Below are positions 62,011 to 64,000 of a stretch of 64,000 bases of DNA, one piece after another; the stretch's first letter is position 1; each line of letters starts with the position of its first letter. The notes under the pieces are model-generated. The model had not been told where the DNA came from, did no database searches, and was given only the letters and a program-made list of their open reading frames with translations. The stretch comes from [Phialemoniopsis] sp. UDSM-2020 (lineage: Eukaryota > Ascomycota > Sordariomycetes > Thyridiales > Thyridiaceae): assembly GCA_018873225.1 (NCBI GenBank), contig JAEILZ010000005.1:620001-684000 (forward strand), read 5' to 3'. A program made the position numbers and the translations under genes.

Positions 62011-64000
62011 ATGGGGCGACAGAAGTCCAAGGACGCTCTCCCCGAAAACCATGTCTCGGGCCAGAGTAACCGCCCACTGTCCAAGCCTGCCCACGCGCTC
62101 GCTGCCAGGGACGTTGCCGCAGAGCTCGAGGCGGATGCCTTGAGCGGCCTCTCCGTAGCCGAAGCCGACCGCCGTCTCGGAGAGTTCGGAGCGAACGAGC
62201 TGGGAGAGGCCGAGGGTGTCCAGCCCATCCGCATCGTCGTCGCTCAGATTGCCAATGCCATGACTCTAGTGAGACGTTCCATTACCCCCCAATCTTGTCA
62301 TAGACGTCGATTAGGCTCATTTAGAACTACGATAGGTGTTGATCCTCGCCATGGCCGTGTCCTTTGGGTTCAAGTCGTACATCGAGGGCGGGGTCATCAC
62401 CTTTGTGATTCTCCTCAACGTCGTTGTCGGCTTTTTCCAAGAGTACTCGGCTGAGAAGACTATGGACTCGCTGCGGTCGCTTTCGTCGCCGAGTGCCAGT
62501 GTCATTCGTGGCGGGGAGACGAAAGTCATCCCTTCTGGCCAGGTAGTCCCTGGCGATCTCGTAGAGATCAAAACGGGCGATACCATCCCTGCTGATATCC
62601 GGTACGTTCTACGTTTCCAGCGCATCCATGCACATCCTAACCGACCTGTAGCTTGATTGAAGTCGTCAACTTTGAGGCTGACGAGGCCCTGCTGACCGGC
62701 GAGTCCCTTCCTGTGCGCAAGAATGCCCATGACGTCTTTGACGATGCTACTGGGCCCGGTGACCGCTTGAATGTGGCTTTTAGCTCGGCCACGGTGACCA
62801 AGGGCCGCGCCAAAGGCATCGTCTTTGCGACTGGTAAGTGCACCGAGATTGGTGCCATTGCGTCTGCCCTTCAGCAAAAGGACAGCAAGGTCCGCCCCGT
62901 CAAGCGCAAGCCCGACGGATCTGCCAAGGCCTACCGCTACCTGGAGGCCTACACTCTCACGACGACTGACGCCATCGGCCGCTTCCTCGGCATCAACGTC
63001 GGCACGCCGCTGCAAAAGAAACTGTCGCGTCTCGCGATTCTGTTGTTCTTCTCGGCCGTCATCTGCTCCCTGATCGTGCTCGGTGCGAACAAGTTCGATG
63101 CTAAGCAAGAGGTCATCATCTACGCCGTTGCCACTGGTCTCTCTATGATCCCCGCCAGCCTGGTCGTGGTGCTGACCATCACCATGGCCGCCGGCACAAA
63201 GCGCATGGTCCAGCGCAACGTCATTGTTCGCAATCTCAAGTCGCTTGAGGCCCTGGGCGCCGTGACCGACATCTGCTCCGACAAGACCGGCACTCTGACT
63301 CAGGGCAAGATGGTCGCCCGAGGTGCTTGGGTCCCGGGCATGGGAACCTACATCGTCGAGACCTCGAGGTCGCCGTTTGACCCTACCCACGGAGACATCC
63401 ACTTCGACCCGCGCCAGCCCCGCGAGATCAAGCTGAACGACATGGCCGACCTCGCCAACAACAACGTGGATGCCAAGGACCTGCTCTCGCAGAGTAAGGC
63501 AGCTCTGATGCAGTTCCTCCGCGTCGCCTCCCTTGCCAACATTGTCACGGTCGCCAAGAATCAGGACGGTGAGTGGCACGCTAGAGGCGATCCTACCGAG
63601 ATTGCTATTCAGGTTTTCGCCTCGCGTTTCAACTGGAACCGGCTGGGCCTCGTCAGCGACGACGGCGACGGGCAGTGGACCCAGATGGCCGAGCTACCCT
63701 TTGACTCTGACGTGAAGCGCATGTCTGTCGTCATGAGAGAGAACCAGTCGGGCAAGCTCTTCGCCTTCAGCAAGGGCGCCGTGGAGCGCGTCATCGACGC
63801 CTGCACTACCTACTGTGCTGGTGACTCTAAAGAGACTACACCGATGAGCGACGATTTCCGGCAAGAGTTGCTCCAGAACATGGAGGTCTTCGCCGCCCAA
63901 GGACTTCGAGTCCTGGCCCTTGCCTCCAAGCCTTACTCCGGGAACCTAAAGAAGGGCGATGATGTCGACCGTGCTTCGGTGGAGAGTGACTTAGTGTTTC
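62011..64000 (+). CDS. ENA1: ENA-type P-type (IID) Na+/K+ ATPase, 5' part
   Basis: Exons are 62011-62268, 62336-62601 and 62652 to beyond the window edge. The N-terminus contains the cation-ATPase leader (EADALSGLSVAEADRRLGEF, then GANELGE). Exon 2 gives VLILAMAVSFGFKSYIEGGV. The actuator loop has FEADEALLTGESLPV; the class IID hallmark is IPASLVVVLTITMAAGTKRM, followed by NVIVRNLKSLEALGAVTDIC and the phosphorylation site DKTGTLT (Asp at 63280-63282). The nucleotide domain is running at the edge. These pumps export Na+ or K+ at the plasma membrane at high salt or alkaline pH. Truncation is only from the window end. Confidence 0.93.

Noticed and set aside
62820..62840. GTAAGT inside the ENA exon as an intron donor
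   Set aside because: Reading through gives the conserved FATGKCTEIGAIA segment and the frame stays open to the window edge.
62317..63579. 420-codon open frame antisense to the ENA ATPase
   Set aside because: It is a codon-bias shadow of a clearly conserved P-type ATPase exon.

Overview
The window is a gene-dense piece of nuclear DNA from a filamentous ascomycete (Pezizomycotina; a Sordariomycete is my best guess). The evidence is short spliceosomal introns of about 45-85 bp with GTAAGT-like donors and CAG/TAG acceptors, monocistronic genes on both strands, long GC-rich exons, and families typical of such fungi: a NACHT-ankyrin NLR, a LysM effector, a subgroup-C (killer-toxin-like) chitinase, DAL5-type transporters, a saccharolysin, a Bir1 survivin and an ENA-type ATPase. 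I rebuilt exon joins by hand from splice signals and reading frame. Starts are ATG codons, so some differ from the longest open frame. No tRNA, rRNA, CRISPR array or intact transposon was recognised.

Layout. 0-8.4 kb: a partial gene at the left edge, a RIB2-type deaminase, a five-exon NLR (membrane anchor, SesB-type hydrolase, NACHT, ankyrins), a broken secreted TAP-like peptidase and a small cysteine-rich secreted protein. 9.5-13.8 kb: two divergently transcribed adhesin-like wall proteins. 14.6-17.3 kb: a GNAT acetyltransferase and an F-box protein with a 4-nt first exon. 17.7-25.6 kb: four NAD(P)H-type oxidoreductases (SDR, DFR-like, old yellow enzyme, AYR1-like SDR) followed by a PF11951-type regulator. 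26-32 kb: a C2H2 zinc-finger protein, then a head-to-head pair of an FMN-dependent NtaA-like monooxygenase and a DAL5-like transporter. 32.3-41 kb: a chitin block of a five-LysM secreted protein, a DUF7136-like GPI protein and a 1484-residue GH18 chitinase carrying LysM and CBM18 modules. 42.3-46.4 kb: a second DAL5-like transporter, a CoA-binding protein and a SAM methyltransferase. 47.2-55.2 kb: housekeeping genes for Cdc4/Mlc1 myosin light chain, saccharolysin and Bir1. 56.4-64 kb: an orphan membrane protein, an APH-like protein lacking its catalytic aspartates, a 2-hydroxyacid dehydrogenase with a probable mitochondrial presequence, and the 5' half of an ENA Na+/K+ ATPase.

Reading across the genes, the first 41 kb is rich in surface, secreted and immunity-like proteins (NLR, effector candidate, adhesins, LysM, chitinase) mixed with small metabolic modules, while the 47-55 kb stretch is conserved core machinery (cytokinesis, peptide turnover, chromosome segregation). 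The least conventional items are the adhesin with four tandem five-cysteine modules, the chitin block, the disrupted peptidase, the APH-like pseudokinase candidate and an ATG-less transmembrane leader in frame with the saccharolysin.
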